Positions 14,381 through 21,477 of a stretch of 21,477 nt of DNA are shown one piece after another; position 1 is the first letter of the stretch, and the number at the start of each line of letters is the position of its first letter. The DNA lies in NCBI GenBank assembly GCA_004298295.1, contig SCUH01000303.1, positions 1 through 21,477 of the forward strand, written 5' to 3'. This stretch comes from Betaproteobacteria bacterium (GTDB lineage: Bacteria; Pseudomonadota; Gammaproteobacteria; Burkholderiales; SG8-39). The notes below the pieces were generated by a model. That model was not told the origin of the DNA, made no database searches, and worked only from the letters and a program-made list of their open reading frames with translations. A program made the translations under genes and the position numbers.

Positions 14381-15628
14381 TCAACTCGTCCACAGTTCCG
14401 AGATCGGAACTGCCATGGTGCGCGGATCCACGGTCCGGATCGTACTCGCGCCCACGTACAGGATCATGCCACCCTGAAAGTCCTTGCCGCACTGCTCGGC
14501 CAGGCGGCGCAGGCCTGCGCCGTCTGCAGGCGTCACCTTGGCGGAAGCCTTGACTTCGACGCCCCAGGTCTTGCGCCCCCGGGTCATGACGACATCGACC
14601 TCGAACTTGTTGCGGTCCCGGTAGTGCCAGAACTGCGGGTTCGAGTCGGTCCACTGCGCCTGCGCGATCAGCTGCTGGACCACGAACGACTCCACCAGAT
14701 GACTGAAGCGGTCGCGGCGCTTGGTCCAGTCTTCAGCCTGCAGTTCGGATAGCGTGGCGGCCAGGCCGCTATCCACCACATGCACCTTGGGCGCCTTGAC
14801 CAGCCGTCTGGCCTCATTCACGTGCCATGCGGGAAGCCTGCGGACGAGAAACAGGCGCTCCAGCGCCGCAAGGTTGTTCTGCACGGTTTCCCGCCGGATG
14901 GCGAGATGCTTCGCGACCGTTTCGATCGCCAGCAGGGTGGCCGTCTGCGTGGACAGCAGTGTCATCAGGCGCGAAAGATGATCGAGGTTGCGGAGGTTGG
15001 CCACGTCGCGCGCATCCTTTTCGATCAGGGCATCCAGGTACTCACGATGCCACTGCCGGACGCGAGTCATGTTCGGACGACGCATCGCCTCGGGGTAGCC
15101 GCCGCGCAGAATTCGGTTGATCAGGTCCGAGGCGTCCGGCGCCGAAGGGCCGATGCGTGCGCGGATATTGCCTTCCAGGAAATTCACCACCAGTCGCCCG
15201 GGCTTGCGCTCCTTTTCTGCCTCGGTGAGTGGATGCAGGCGCACGATCTCGATCCGGCCCGCGAGGGACTCGCTGACCGACGGCAATAGCAGCAGGTTTG
15301 CCGAGCCGGTCAGCAGAAACCGTCCCGGGCGGCGATTTTCGTCGACCGCCATCTTGATCGCCGGCAGTACTTCCGGCACCCGGTGCACTTCGTCGAGCGT
15401 CACACTTTCCGGCAGGCTTGCCACGAAGCCCGCCGGGTCGTGCTGCGCGGTTGCCTGCAAGCCGGTGTCGTCGAAGCTGTAATAGGTCCGCTTCGGAAAC
15501 GCCCTTTTGACCAGCGAGGACTTGCCGCTCTGGCGGGGCCCGAGCAGGCAGACGACCGGGGTGTCGGCCATCGCTTCGGCGATCCGATCCATGATGCGGC
15601 GGGGGAGCCAGTCGTCGGACGCGTCCAT
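14381..15628 (-). CDS. AAA ATPase with DUF4143 / PD-(D/E)XK-like C-terminal domain
   Basis: A 415-residue protein. The N-terminal AAA_14-type ATPase has Walker A GPRQSGKSS (30-38), Walker B VTLDEVHRVP (76-85) and sensor-like FLLTGSAN (104-111). The middle holds a helical winged-helix-like region (AIETVAKHLAIRRETVQNNL). The C-terminal DUF4143 domain contains Glu313, Asp345 (FEVDVV), Glu358 and Lys360 (GVEVKAS), matching a restriction-endonuclease-fold metal site. The family is widespread, patchily distributed and of unknown function. The gene reads less GC-rich than its neighbours by eye. A weak AGG lies before the ATG at 15628. Just upstream are four 23-bp-period direct repeats that contain a good TATAAT. 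Being isolated between housekeeping-type genes, it may be an acquired module. Confidence 0.85.
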   Translation of the reverse strand: MDASDDWLPRRIMDRIAEAMADTPVVCLLGPRQSGKSSLVKRAFPKRTYYSFDDTGLQATAQHDPAGFVASLPESVTLDEVHRVPEVLPAIKMAVDENRRPGRFLLTGSANLLLLPSVSESLAGRIEIVRLHPLTEAEKERKPGRLVVNFLEGNIRARIGPSAPDASDLINRILRGGYPEAMRRPNMTRVRQWHREYLDALIEKDARDVANLRNLDHLSRLMTLLSTQTATLLAIETVAKHLAIRRETVQNNLAALERLFLVRRLPAWHVNEARRLVKAPKVHVVDSGLAATLSELQAEDWTKRRDRFSHLVESFVVQQLIAQAQWTDSNPQFWHYRDRNKFEVDVVMTRGRKTWGVEVKASAKVTPADGAGLRRLAEQCGKDFQGGMILYVGASTIRTVDPRTMAVPISELWTS

Positions 15629-15645
15629 GTGCCTGGTGGGTTCGG

Positions 15646-15734
15646 CGGCTAAATTACTATTATAGTGTCGGCTATCTTACTATTATAGATCCCGCTAACT
15701 TACTATTAGACGGTCGGCTAGATTACTATTTGGA
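15646..15734. repeat. Four 20-bp direct repeats at exact 23-bp period (iteron-like)
   Basis: Copies at 15646-15665, 15669-15688, 15692-15711 and 15715-15734. Shared plus-strand pattern: CGGCTA, two variable bases, then TTACTATTATAG; the third and fourth copies diverge in the last four bases. Each copy contains a short near-palindrome (ACTAT, one base, ATAGT) that is complete only in copy 1. The block is much richer in A+T than its surroundings and ends 18 bp before the ATPase start. Exact phasing at about two helical turns suggests a cooperatively bound protein site, perhaps for the ATPase itself. Confidence 0.85.
15659..15664 (-). promoter_or_regulatory. Candidate -10 (TATAAT) for the ATPase gene, inside repeat copy 1
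   Basis: A perfect TATAAT on the minus strand, 30 bp before the ATG. The same hexamer occurs 23 bp further upstream in copy 2 at 15682-15687. No clear -35 is present. Occupancy of the repeats would therefore be expected to control, most simply repress, this promoter. Confidence 0.45.
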
Positions 15735-15794
15735 GGCCATCCGAATAGCGGTTATGGCAGTGTCCGGAACACCCTCTGGCCCGAACCGTTCCTA

Positions 15795-17510
15795 TCAGTC
15801 CCCCCGCGCCACGCCCTCCCGCCGCGGGTCCGCCCCACCCCGCCAGCCCTCCGGCACGCGCTCGATGACGTGCAGCCCACTCGTGAGATTGAGTACGTTC
15901 ACGTCATGGCCGCGCGCACGCAATTCCGGAATCAGCGTCCCGTACGCGGAGCCCCGCTCGATCTCGGTCGGTCCGTTCCGGCTGCCGAAGTTCGGCAATG
16001 CCACCGCCGTCTGCGCATCCATCCCCCAATCGAGTATCGCGACGAGCGCCTTCGCTACGTAGTTGATGATCGCCGTCCCGCCCGGCGATCCGGCAACGAT
16101 GCGCAGGCTCCCGTCGGCATCGAACACGAACGTCGGCGACATCGAGCTGCGCGGCCGCTTGCCCGCCTCCACGCGGTTCGCCACCGGACGCCCGCCCACC
16201 TCAGGGACGAAAGCGAAATCGGTGAGCTGATTGTTGAGCAGAAAACCGCGCACCATGATGCGGCTGCCGAACCCGTCCTCGATCGTGGTGGTCATCGCCA
16301 CCGCGTCGCCGCGTTCATCGACGATGGAGATGTGGCTCGTCCCCGCGAGCGCGTACTCCGCCGCATCGGACATCGCCACAGCGCCGCGCGGCTCGCCGGC
16401 CTGGGCGCGCCCGATCGAGCGTTCGCCCAGAAGCCGCGCTCGCGAATCGAGATATTCAGGCTCGAGCAACCCCGCCACCGGCTGCGGCACGAACGCCGGA
16501 TCCGCTACGTAACGCAGGCGATCGGCATAGACGAGCCGCCCGGCGTCCGCAAACCAGTGCAGCGCCTCCGCCGACTGCGGAGGCGCTTTCGCGAACGGCG
16601 AGCGCTCGAGAATCCCGAGCAGCTGCAGCACGCCGATGCCGCCGGAACTCGGCGGCCCCATGCCGCAGATGCGCCGGTCCCGATACGCTCCGCACACCGG
16701 CTCGCGCTCGATCGCCGCATACGCCGCGAGATCCTCGAGCGTCAGATCGCCCGCGTTCGGATGCCTGCGCACCGCGCGCACGAGGTCCTCGGCGAACGCG
16801 CCGCGGTAGAAAACATCCGCGCCGCCGGCAGCGATGGCGCGCAGCGTAGCGGCATATTCCGCATTGACGATGCGCTCGCCCACCGGCCGCGCGCGATCGT
16901 CGGCCGTGTAGAACAGCTGCCGCGCCATCGCATCGGCACCCAGGTCGCGCTCGCGATCGAGCAGGCGATGCAGCCGTGGCGAGACGGCGAAGCCGCCTTC
17001 CGCCAGGCGAATCGCCGGCTCGAAAAGCCGCGCCCACGGCAGGCGCCCATGCTCCCGATGCGCCAGCTCCAGCATGCGCAGCAACCCGGGCACGCCCACG
17101 GGCCGTCCGCCGACGATCGCATCGCGCGGCGAAAGCGGCGTGCCGTCGGCGCCGAGAAAACGGGTCGCGCGCGCCGCCGCGGGCGCGGTTTCGCGGCCGT
17201 CGTAGCTGCGCACGCGCTTCGCGTCCCGCGACCAGTGGAGCAGAAACGCGCCGCCGCCGATGCCCGAGGATTGCGGCTCCACGAGCCCCAGCACCATCTG
17301 CACCGCAATCGCCGCATCGACCGCGCTGCCGCCCGCACGCAGCATCTCCAGGCCCGCATCTACCGCATGCGGGTTCGCCGCCACGACCATTGTCTTCGGC
17401 GCGACAAGGGCCCGCCTGTCCTCGCGACCGGTGGCGCCTTCGGGCTCGGCGGCGCGCAGCGGCGCGAGCAGGCAACAGGCGGCGAGCACCAGCGCGGCGA
17501 GAATCCGCAT
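15795..17510 (-). CDS. ggt: Gamma-glutamyltransferase, exported precursor
   Basis: A 571-residue protein, usual length for the family. It has a signal sequence (MRILAALVLAACCLLAPLRA, cleavage near 20-21), so the product should be periplasmic; LAAC at 9-12 resembles a lipobox but lies very early. Family marks are Arg106 in YDGRETAP (glutamyl carboxylate), the processing and nucleophile site GTSHISIVD with Thr391, PPSSGGIG (286-293), RPRSSMSPTF (452-461) and GSPGG (474-478). Self-cleavage before Thr391 would give subunits of roughly 39 and 19 kDa. The enzyme hydrolyses or transfers the gamma-glutamyl group of glutathione and related compounds. The start at 17510 has no clear Shine-Dalgarno sequence. 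It diverges, 65 bp apart, from the oxidoreductase operon; no functional link is evident. Confidence 0.93.
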   Translation of the reverse strand: MRILAALVLAACCLLAPLRAAEPEGATGREDRRALVAPKTMVVAANPHAVDAGLEMLRAGGSAVDAAIAVQMVLGLVEPQSSGIGGGAFLLHWSRDAKRVRSYDGRETAPAAARATRFLGADGTPLSPRDAIVGGRPVGVPGLLRMLELAHREHGRLPWARLFEPAIRLAEGGFAVSPRLHRLLDRERDLGADAMARQLFYTADDRARPVGERIVNAEYAATLRAIAAGGADVFYRGAFAEDLVRAVRRHPNAGDLTLEDLAAYAAIEREPVCGAYRDRRICGMGPPSSGGIGVLQLLGILERSPFAKAPPQSAEALHWFADAGRLVYADRLRYVADPAFVPQPVAGLLEPEYLDSRARLLGERSIGRAQAGEPRGAVAMSDAAEYALAGTSHISIVDERGDAVAMTTTIEDGFGSRIMVRGFLLNNQLTDFAFVPEVGGRPVANRVEAGKRPRSSMSPTFVFDADGSLRIVAGSPGGTAIINYVAKALVAILDWGMDAQTAVALPNFGSRNGPTEIERGSAYGTLIPELRARGHDVNVLNLTSGLHVIERVPEGWRGGADPRREGVARGD

Positions 17511-17575
17511 TCTTTAATCTAACGCAAATCCGCGCGGCGCCCACTGGCTAGCATGGCCGGGCGTATCGAGAGGGG

Positions 17576-18172
17576 ATGACGGTGTTTCAGGTCAGGATTC
17601 ACGGCCGCGGCGGGCAGGGCGTAGTCACCGCCGCGGAAATGCTGTCGATCGCTGCCTTCCGCGAGGGGCGGCACGCGCAGGCCTTCCCGAGCTTCGGCTC
17701 CGAGCGCACCGGCGCGCCGGTGGTCGCGTACTGCCGCATCGACGACCGCGAGATCCGGCTGCGCGAACCGATCCTGCAACCCGATGCGCTCATCATCCAG
17801 GACCCGACCCTGCTGCACCAGGTGGACGTGTTCGGCGGCCTCGCGCCGGACGGCTACATCCTCATCAACACGACGCGCACCTTCGAGGCCCTCGGCCTGG
17901 GCGAATTCATGCGCGGCTTTCATGCCGAGCATCTGTGCACGGTGAACGCCACCGAGCTCGCGCTCAAGCATGTCGGCCGGCCGGTGCCGAACGCCGCGCT
18001 GCTGGGGGGGTTCGCCGCCGTGACCGGCCGCATCTCGCTGGCGTCGGTCGTCGCCGCGATCCGCGACAAGTTCCGCGGCCGGATCGCCGAGGCCAACGTC
18101 GCCGCCGCGAGCGAGGCCTTCGAATTCGTCACGCGCGAAACGCGCGCGCGCAGCCATGCTGAAACAGATTGA
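17576..18172 (+). CDS. 2-oxoacid oxidoreductase, gamma subunit
   Basis: A 198-residue protein with the gamma-subunit signature GRGGQGVVTAAE (10-21) and FPSFGSERTGAPV (38-50), as in pyruvate/2-ketoisovalerate/phenylglyoxylate oxidoreductases. The domain is thought to take part in CoA handling or subunit contacts within a cytosolic complex that oxidatively decarboxylates 2-oxoacids to acyl-CoA. The first gene of a gamma-alpha-beta operon; its end overlaps alpha by 17 bp. ATG at 17576 sits directly behind GAGAGGGG, which is too close; GTG at 17582 (Val3) has the better spacing (6 nt) and may be the real start. Which 2-oxoacid is used cannot be read from this subunit. Confidence 0.9.
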   Translation: MTVFQVRIHGRGGQGVVTAAEMLSIAAFREGRHAQAFPSFGSERTGAPVVAYCRIDDREIRLREPILQPDALIIQDPTLLHQVDVFGGLAPDGYILINTTRTFEALGLGEFMRGFHAEHLCTVNATELALKHVGRPVPNAALLGGFAAVTGRISLASVVAAIRDKFRGRIAEANVAAASEAFEFVTRETRARSHAETD

Positions 18173-19409
18173 AGGCTCGCGCGCCGTGGCGGCCGCGGTG
18201 GCGCTGTGCCGCCCCGAGGTGATCTGCGCCTATCCGATCTCGCCGCAGACGCACATCGTCGAGGCGCTCGGCGAGGCGGTCAAGGCGGGCGAGCTGCCGC
18301 ATTGCGAGTTCATCAACGTCGAATCGGAATTCGCCGCCATGTCGGTGGCGATCGGGGCCTCCGCCGCGGGCGCGCGCGCCTACACGGCGACCGCGAGCCA
18401 GGGACTGCTCTTCATGGCGGAGGCGGTGTACAACGCCTCGGGCCTGGGGCTGCCGATCGTCATGACGGTGGCGAACCGCGCCATCGGCGCGCCGATCAAC
18501 ATCTGGAACGATCATACCGACGCGATGAGCCAGCGCGACTGCGGCTGGATCCAGCTCTTCGCCGAGACCAACCAGGAGGCGCTCGACCTTCACATTCAGG
18601 CTTTCCGCCTCGGCGAGGAGCTTTCGCTGCCGGTGATGGTGTGCATGGACGGCTTCATCCTGACGCATGCCTACGAGCGCGTCGACCTGCCTACGCAGGC
18701 GCAGGTGGATGCCTGGCTGCCGCCCTTCGAACCGCGCCAGGTGCTCGATCCCGCGGAGCCGGTGTCGATCGGCGCCATGGTCGGGCCGGAGGCTTTCATG
18801 GAAGTGCGCTATCTCGCGCACGCCAAGCAGATGCGCGCGCTCGAGCTGATCCCGGGCTGGGCCGAGGAATTCCGCCGCGCTTTCGGCCGCGACACCGGCG
18901 GGCTGACGCACACCTACCGCACCGAGGACGCCGAAGTGATCGTGGTGGCGCTCGGCTCGGTGCTCGGCACCATCAAGGACACGGTCGACGCGATGCGCGA
19001 AGGCGGCACGAGGATCGGCGTGCTCGGCATCACCTGCTTCCGGCCCTGGCCGGCGGCCGCGGTGCGCGCGGCGCTCGCCGGCGCGCGCAGGATCGTGGTG
19101 CTGGAAAAGTGCCTTGCCGTGGGCCTGGGCGGCATCGTCTCCAGCAGCGTGCGCATCTCCTATCCGGGTTCGCCCGCGGCGGTGCACACCGTGATCGCCG
19201 GGCTGGGCGGGCGCGCCATCACGCGCGACGCCCTCGCGCGCGTATTCGCCGAGGCGCTCGCCGGGACGCTCGCGCCGCTCACCTTTCTCGATCTCGACCG
19301 TGCCATGGTCGAGCGGGCGCTCGCGCGCGAGCGCGAGCAGCGGCGTTCCGGACCGATCGCCGAAAACATCCTGCGCGACCTCGGCACGGTCGCCTCCAGG
19401 GCGGGCTGA
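18156..19409 (+). CDS. 2-oxoacid oxidoreductase, alpha subunit
   Basis: A 417-residue protein corresponding to the alpha subunit of thiamine-diphosphate 2-oxoacid oxidoreductases. It shows YPISPQT (26-32) of the pyrimidine-binding domain, NVESEFAAMS with the conserved Glu that activates the cofactor, TATASQGLLFMAEA, and NDHTDAMSQRD. Domain II (about 255-400) contains VALGSVLGTIKDTVD and LEKCLAVGLGG. It works with the gamma and beta subunits in the cytosol. ATG at 18156 overlaps gamma by 17 bp, so translation is probably coupled. Overall similarity is to the pyruvate/phenylglyoxylate branch rather than the single-chain Nif-type enzymes; the exact substrate (pyruvate, 2-oxoglutarate, phenylglyoxylate or another 2-oxoacid) is open. 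Confidence 0.92.
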   Translation: MLKQIEGSRAVAAAVALCRPEVICAYPISPQTHIVEALGEAVKAGELPHCEFINVESEFAAMSVAIGASAAGARAYTATASQGLLFMAEAVYNASGLGLPIVMTVANRAIGAPINIWNDHTDAMSQRDCGWIQLFAETNQEALDLHIQAFRLGEELSLPVMVCMDGFILTHAYERVDLPTQAQVDAWLPPFEPRQVLDPAEPVSIGAMVGPEAFMEVRYLAHAKQMRALELIPGWAEEFRRAFGRDTGGLTHTYRTEDAEVIVVALGSVLGTIKDTVDAMREGGTRIGVLGITCFRPWPAAAVRAALAGARRIVVLEKCLAVGLGGIVSSSVRISYPGSPAAVHTVIAGLGGRAITRDALARVFAEALAGTLAPLTFLDLDRAMVERALAREREQRRSGPIAENILRDLGTVASRAG

Positions 19410-19414
19410 ACGCG

Positions 19415-20407
19415 ATGCCGTTCCAGCCGGTCAAGTTCTACCAGACGGGAACCTTCACGGTCGGCAACCGGCTGCTTGCGCCGCACGAGCGCTCGGTGCA
19501 GTCGAACATGCGCCGCACCAATTCGCTCAATTCCGGGCACCGCGCCTGCCAGGGCTGCGGCGAGGCGCTCGGGGCGCGCTACGCGATCGACGCCGCGATG
19601 GACGCGACCGGCAAGCGCCTCATCGCAGCGAACGCCACCGGCTGCCTCGAAGTGTTCTCCACGCCCTATCCGGAAACCTCGTGGCAGATTCCGTGGATCC
19701 ATTCGCTGTTCGGCAATGCGGCGGCCGTTGCGACCGGCATCGCGGCGGCGCTGCGGGTGAAGGGCCAAAGCGACACGCGCGTCATCGCGCAGGGCGGCGA
19801 CGGCGGCACCACCGACATCGGCTTCGGCTGCCTCTCGGGCATGTTCGAGAGGAACGACGACGTGCTCTACATCTGCTACGACAACGAGGCCTACATGAAC
19901 ACCGGTGTGCAGCGCTCCTCGGCGACGCCGCCGGCGGCGCGTACCGCCACCACCGCGGCAGTCGGCCCCGAGCCGGGCAACGTCTTCGGCCAGGGCAAGG
20001 ACCTGCCGCGCATCGCCATGGCGCACGGCATTGCGTACGTCGCCACCGCGACCGTGGCCGAACTGCGCGACCTCGAAGCCAAGGTCTGCCGCGCCATGGA
20101 AATCCGCGGCGCGCGCTACATCCACGTCTTCGTGCCCTGCCCGCTCGGCTGGGGACATGCCTCCGAAGACACGATCCGCATCTCCCGCCTGGCGAAGGAA
20201 ACGGGCCTCTTTGCCGTATTCGAGGCCGAGCACGGCGAGGTGACGAGCGTCTCGAAGATCCGCCGCAAGCTGCCCGTGGAAGACTACCTGCGGCCGCAGC
20301 GGCGCTACGCGCACCTGTTCGGCAATCCGCCGCGCACCGAGGTGATCGCGCGCATCCAGGCGATCGCCGATCGGAACGTGAAGCGGTATGGGTTGGTCGA
20401 TGAGTGA
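19415..20407 (+). CDS. 2-oxoacid oxidoreductase, beta subunit
   Basis: A 330-residue protein with the proximal [4Fe-4S] ligands Cys45 and Cys48 (CQGCGE), Cys77 (ATGCLE) and Cys242 (VPCPLGW). The thiamine-diphosphate/Mg site reads GGDGGTTDIGF (127-137) and YDNEAYMNTG (155-164). This subunit binds the cofactor and passes electrons to an acceptor. ATG at 19415 follows the alpha stop by 5 bp. A longer in-frame open stretch upstream, from 18206, is alternate-frame sequence inside alpha and was excluded. No separate ferredoxin-like delta subunit lies in the operon as far as visible. The next gene encodes a GltD-like flavoprotein, so the acceptor may be NAD(P)+. Confidence 0.92.
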   Translation: MPFQPVKFYQTGTFTVGNRLLAPHERSVQSNMRRTNSLNSGHRACQGCGEALGARYAIDAAMDATGKRLIAANATGCLEVFSTPYPETSWQIPWIHSLFGNAAAVATGIAAALRVKGQSDTRVIAQGGDGGTTDIGFGCLSGMFERNDDVLYICYDNEAYMNTGVQRSSATPPAARTATTAAVGPEPGNVFGQGKDLPRIAMAHGIAYVATATVAELRDLEAKVCRAMEIRGARYIHVFVPCPLGWGHASEDTIRISRLAKETGLFAVFEAEHGEVTSVSKIRRKLPVEDYLRPQRRYAHLFGNPPRTEVIARIQAIADRNVKRYGLVDE

Positions 20408-20437
20408 TTCCGGACAACTCGCGCGGGATTCACGCAG

Positions 20438-20529
20438 GATGGCGCGGATTCGTCTTTCCCATGATCTCGGCTTTTCGGCGAGATTCATGCCGAAAAGCCG
20501 AGAACGGGGAAATTCCAATTCGCACCGTC
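20438..20529. repeat. Large imperfect inverted repeat (hairpin element) between beta and GltD-like genes
   Basis: The core is a perfect 15-bp inverted repeat: 20465-20479 pairs with 20489-20503 (left arm includes CTCGGCTTTTCGGC) around a 9-nt loop. Beyond it the arms stay complementary, imperfectly, to about 20438 and 20529, giving arms of 41-42 nt. There is no T-run after it on either strand, so it is not a standard intrinsic terminator. It fills about half of a 170-bp gap in an otherwise tightly spaced operon. It could be a REP/MITE-like element or an mRNA-stabilising or processing structure. Confidence 0.8.
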
Positions 20530-20577
20530 GCGTCCCTCGGAGGCCGGTGGCGATTCCTGCAGCGACCGACTCACCCG

Positions 20578-21477
20578 ATGCGTAAACCCTTCGCCATCAC
20601 CCTCGATCCGGGCTCCAGCCTCGCCAACCACACCGGCAGCTGGCGTACGATGCGGCCGGAGTACGTCGACCGCCTGCCGCCGTGCAATCACGCCTGCCCT
20701 GCGGGCGAGAACATCCAGGACTGGCTCTATCACGCCGAGTCTGGCGACTACGAAGCCGCGTGGCGCAGCCTGACGATGAACAATCCGCTGCCCGCGGTGA
20801 TGGGGCGCGTGTGCTACTACCCCTGCGAGGACGCGTGCAATCGCGCGACGCTGGACGACGCGGTGGGGATCAATTCGGTCGAGCGCTTTCTCGGCGACGA
20901 GGCCATCCGGCGCGGCTGGCAATTCGATCCGCCCGCGCAATCGAGCGGCCAGCGCGTGCTGGTCGTAGGCGCCGGGCCCTCGGGGCTTTCGGCCGCGTAT
21001 CACCTGGCGCGGCTCGGGCATGCGGTGGAAATCCACGAGGCGGGGCCGTTTGCGGGCGGCATGATGCGCTTCGGCATTCCGAAGTACCGGCTGCCGCGCG
21101 AGGTGCTCGAGGCCGAGGTGCGGCGCATTCTCGAGCTGGGGGTGAAGCTGCACTTGAACGCCAAGGTTTCAGATATCCGCGAGACCATGCGCACGGGCGG
21201 CTTCGACGCGGCCTTCCTCGCCGTCGGCGCGCACATCGCGAAGCGCGCCTACATCCCGGCAGGCACCGCCTCCCGCATGCTCGACGCGGTTTCGGTGCTG
21301 CGCAGCATGGAGGGCGAGGAGCGGCCGCTGCTCGGCCGCCGCGTCGTGGTCTACGGCGGCGGCAACACCGCGATCGACGTCGCGCGCACCGCCAAGCGCC
21401 TGGGCGCCACCGAGTCGATCATCGTCTATCGCCGCACGCGCGAGCGCATGCCGGCGCACGATTTCGAGGTCGAGGAG
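20578..21477 (+). CDS. GltD-like FAD/NAD(P) iron-sulfur oxidoreductase (N-terminal part)
   Basis: Open from ATG 20578 to the right edge: 300 residues visible, no stop. The N-terminal Fe-S domain carries Cys36 and Cys40 (CNHACP) and Cys79, Cys83 and Cys87 (CYYPCEDAC), as in glutamate synthase small subunits and NfnB-like proteins. The FAD Rossmann motif is GAGPSG (131-136), with GGMMRFGIPKYRLP next. The NAD(P) motif is GGGNTAIDVAR (260-270), followed by YRRTRERMPA. Such subunits move electrons between NAD(P)(H) and Fe-S clusters. Position behind gamma-alpha-beta suggests it is the electron-output subunit, like PadH in phenylglyoxylate:NAD+ oxidoreductase. No Shine-Dalgarno sequence is obvious at the start. 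A C-terminal ferredoxin domain may lie beyond the window. Confidence 0.87.
   Translation, partial: MRKPFAITLDPGSSLANHTGSWRTMRPEYVDRLPPCNHACPAGENIQDWLYHAESGDYEAAWRSLTMNNPLPAVMGRVCYYPCEDACNRATLDDAVGINSVERFLGDEAIRRGWQFDPPAQSSGQRVLVVGAGPSGLSAAYHLARLGHAVEIHEAGPFAGGMMRFGIPKYRLPREVLEAEVRRILELGVKLHLNAKVSDIRETMRTGGFDAAFLAVGAHIAKRAYIPAGTASRMLDAVSVLRSMEGEERPLLGRRVVVYGGGNTAIDVARTAKRLGATESIIVYRRTRERMPAHDFEVEE

Noticed and set aside
15646..15734. CRISPR array
   Set aside because: The gaps between repeats are only 3 bp and there are no cas genes; these are iteron-like repeats.
18206..19414. Open frame continuing upstream of the beta subunit
   Set aside because: It lies wholly in another frame of the alpha gene and is low-complexity Arg/Ala; the beta fold begins at the ATG at 19415.
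20465..20503. Intrinsic transcription terminator
   Set aside because: The stem is perfect, but no U-run follows on either strand.

Overview
This is a GC-rich window (roughly two thirds G+C or more) with tightly packed genes, many of them overlapping. The gene types (Entner-Doudoroff/gluconate enzymes, a BcrAD/BadFG-type activase, a phenylglyoxylate-dehydrogenase-like 2-oxoacid oxidoreductase, a MalT-like STAND regulator, proteobacterial lipoproteins) suggest a proteobacterium. A metabolically versatile betaproteobacterium able to grow without oxygen is the most likely source. That assignment is inference; no rRNA or tRNA is present to confirm it.

Layout. (1) 1-858, plus strand: the end of a 6-phosphogluconate dehydrogenase and a translationally coupled gluconokinase. 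(2) 797-5776, minus strand: a three-gene unit encoding, in order of transcription, a 2-hydroxyacyl-CoA dehydratase D-component-like protein, an activase with two fused ASKHA ATPase halves, and a DUF2229 protein. A frameshifted TRAP-transporter fragment lies just upstream. (3) 6108-12904: what looks like a signalling island. It holds a membrane-anchored Ser/Thr kinase and a downstream lipoprotein on the plus strand, a 1086-residue STAND ATPase with a C-terminal winged-helix/BTAD (SARP-like) output domain on the minus strand, and two paralogous lipoproteins at the two edges. Both paralogues have the same operator upstream: heptamers repeated every 11 bp, at an identical distance from a -10-like hexamer. 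(4) 13066-14275, minus: a GNAT acetyltransferase and a glutathione S-transferase-like protein. (5) 14381-15734: an AAA/DUF4143 ATPase preceded by four direct repeats with an exact 23-bp period. (6) 15795-17510, minus: an exported gamma-glutamyltransferase. (7) 17576-21477, plus: gamma, alpha and beta subunits of a 2-oxoacid oxidoreductase, then a large imperfect hairpin, then a GltD-like FAD/NAD(P) iron-sulfur subunit that runs off the window.

How the parts may work together. Regions 2 and 7 are both low-potential electron machinery: 2-oxoacid oxidation can yield reduced ferredoxin or NAD(P)H, and ASKHA activases use ATP to push a ferredoxin electron to a lower potential. Whether they share a pathway cannot be settled from sequence alone. 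In region 3 the operator architecture makes a testable prediction: the BTAD regulator activates both flanking lipoprotein genes and, because its own gene lies 30 bp behind one of them, probably itself. The two most notable signals are this operator pair and the unusual three-gene activase unit.
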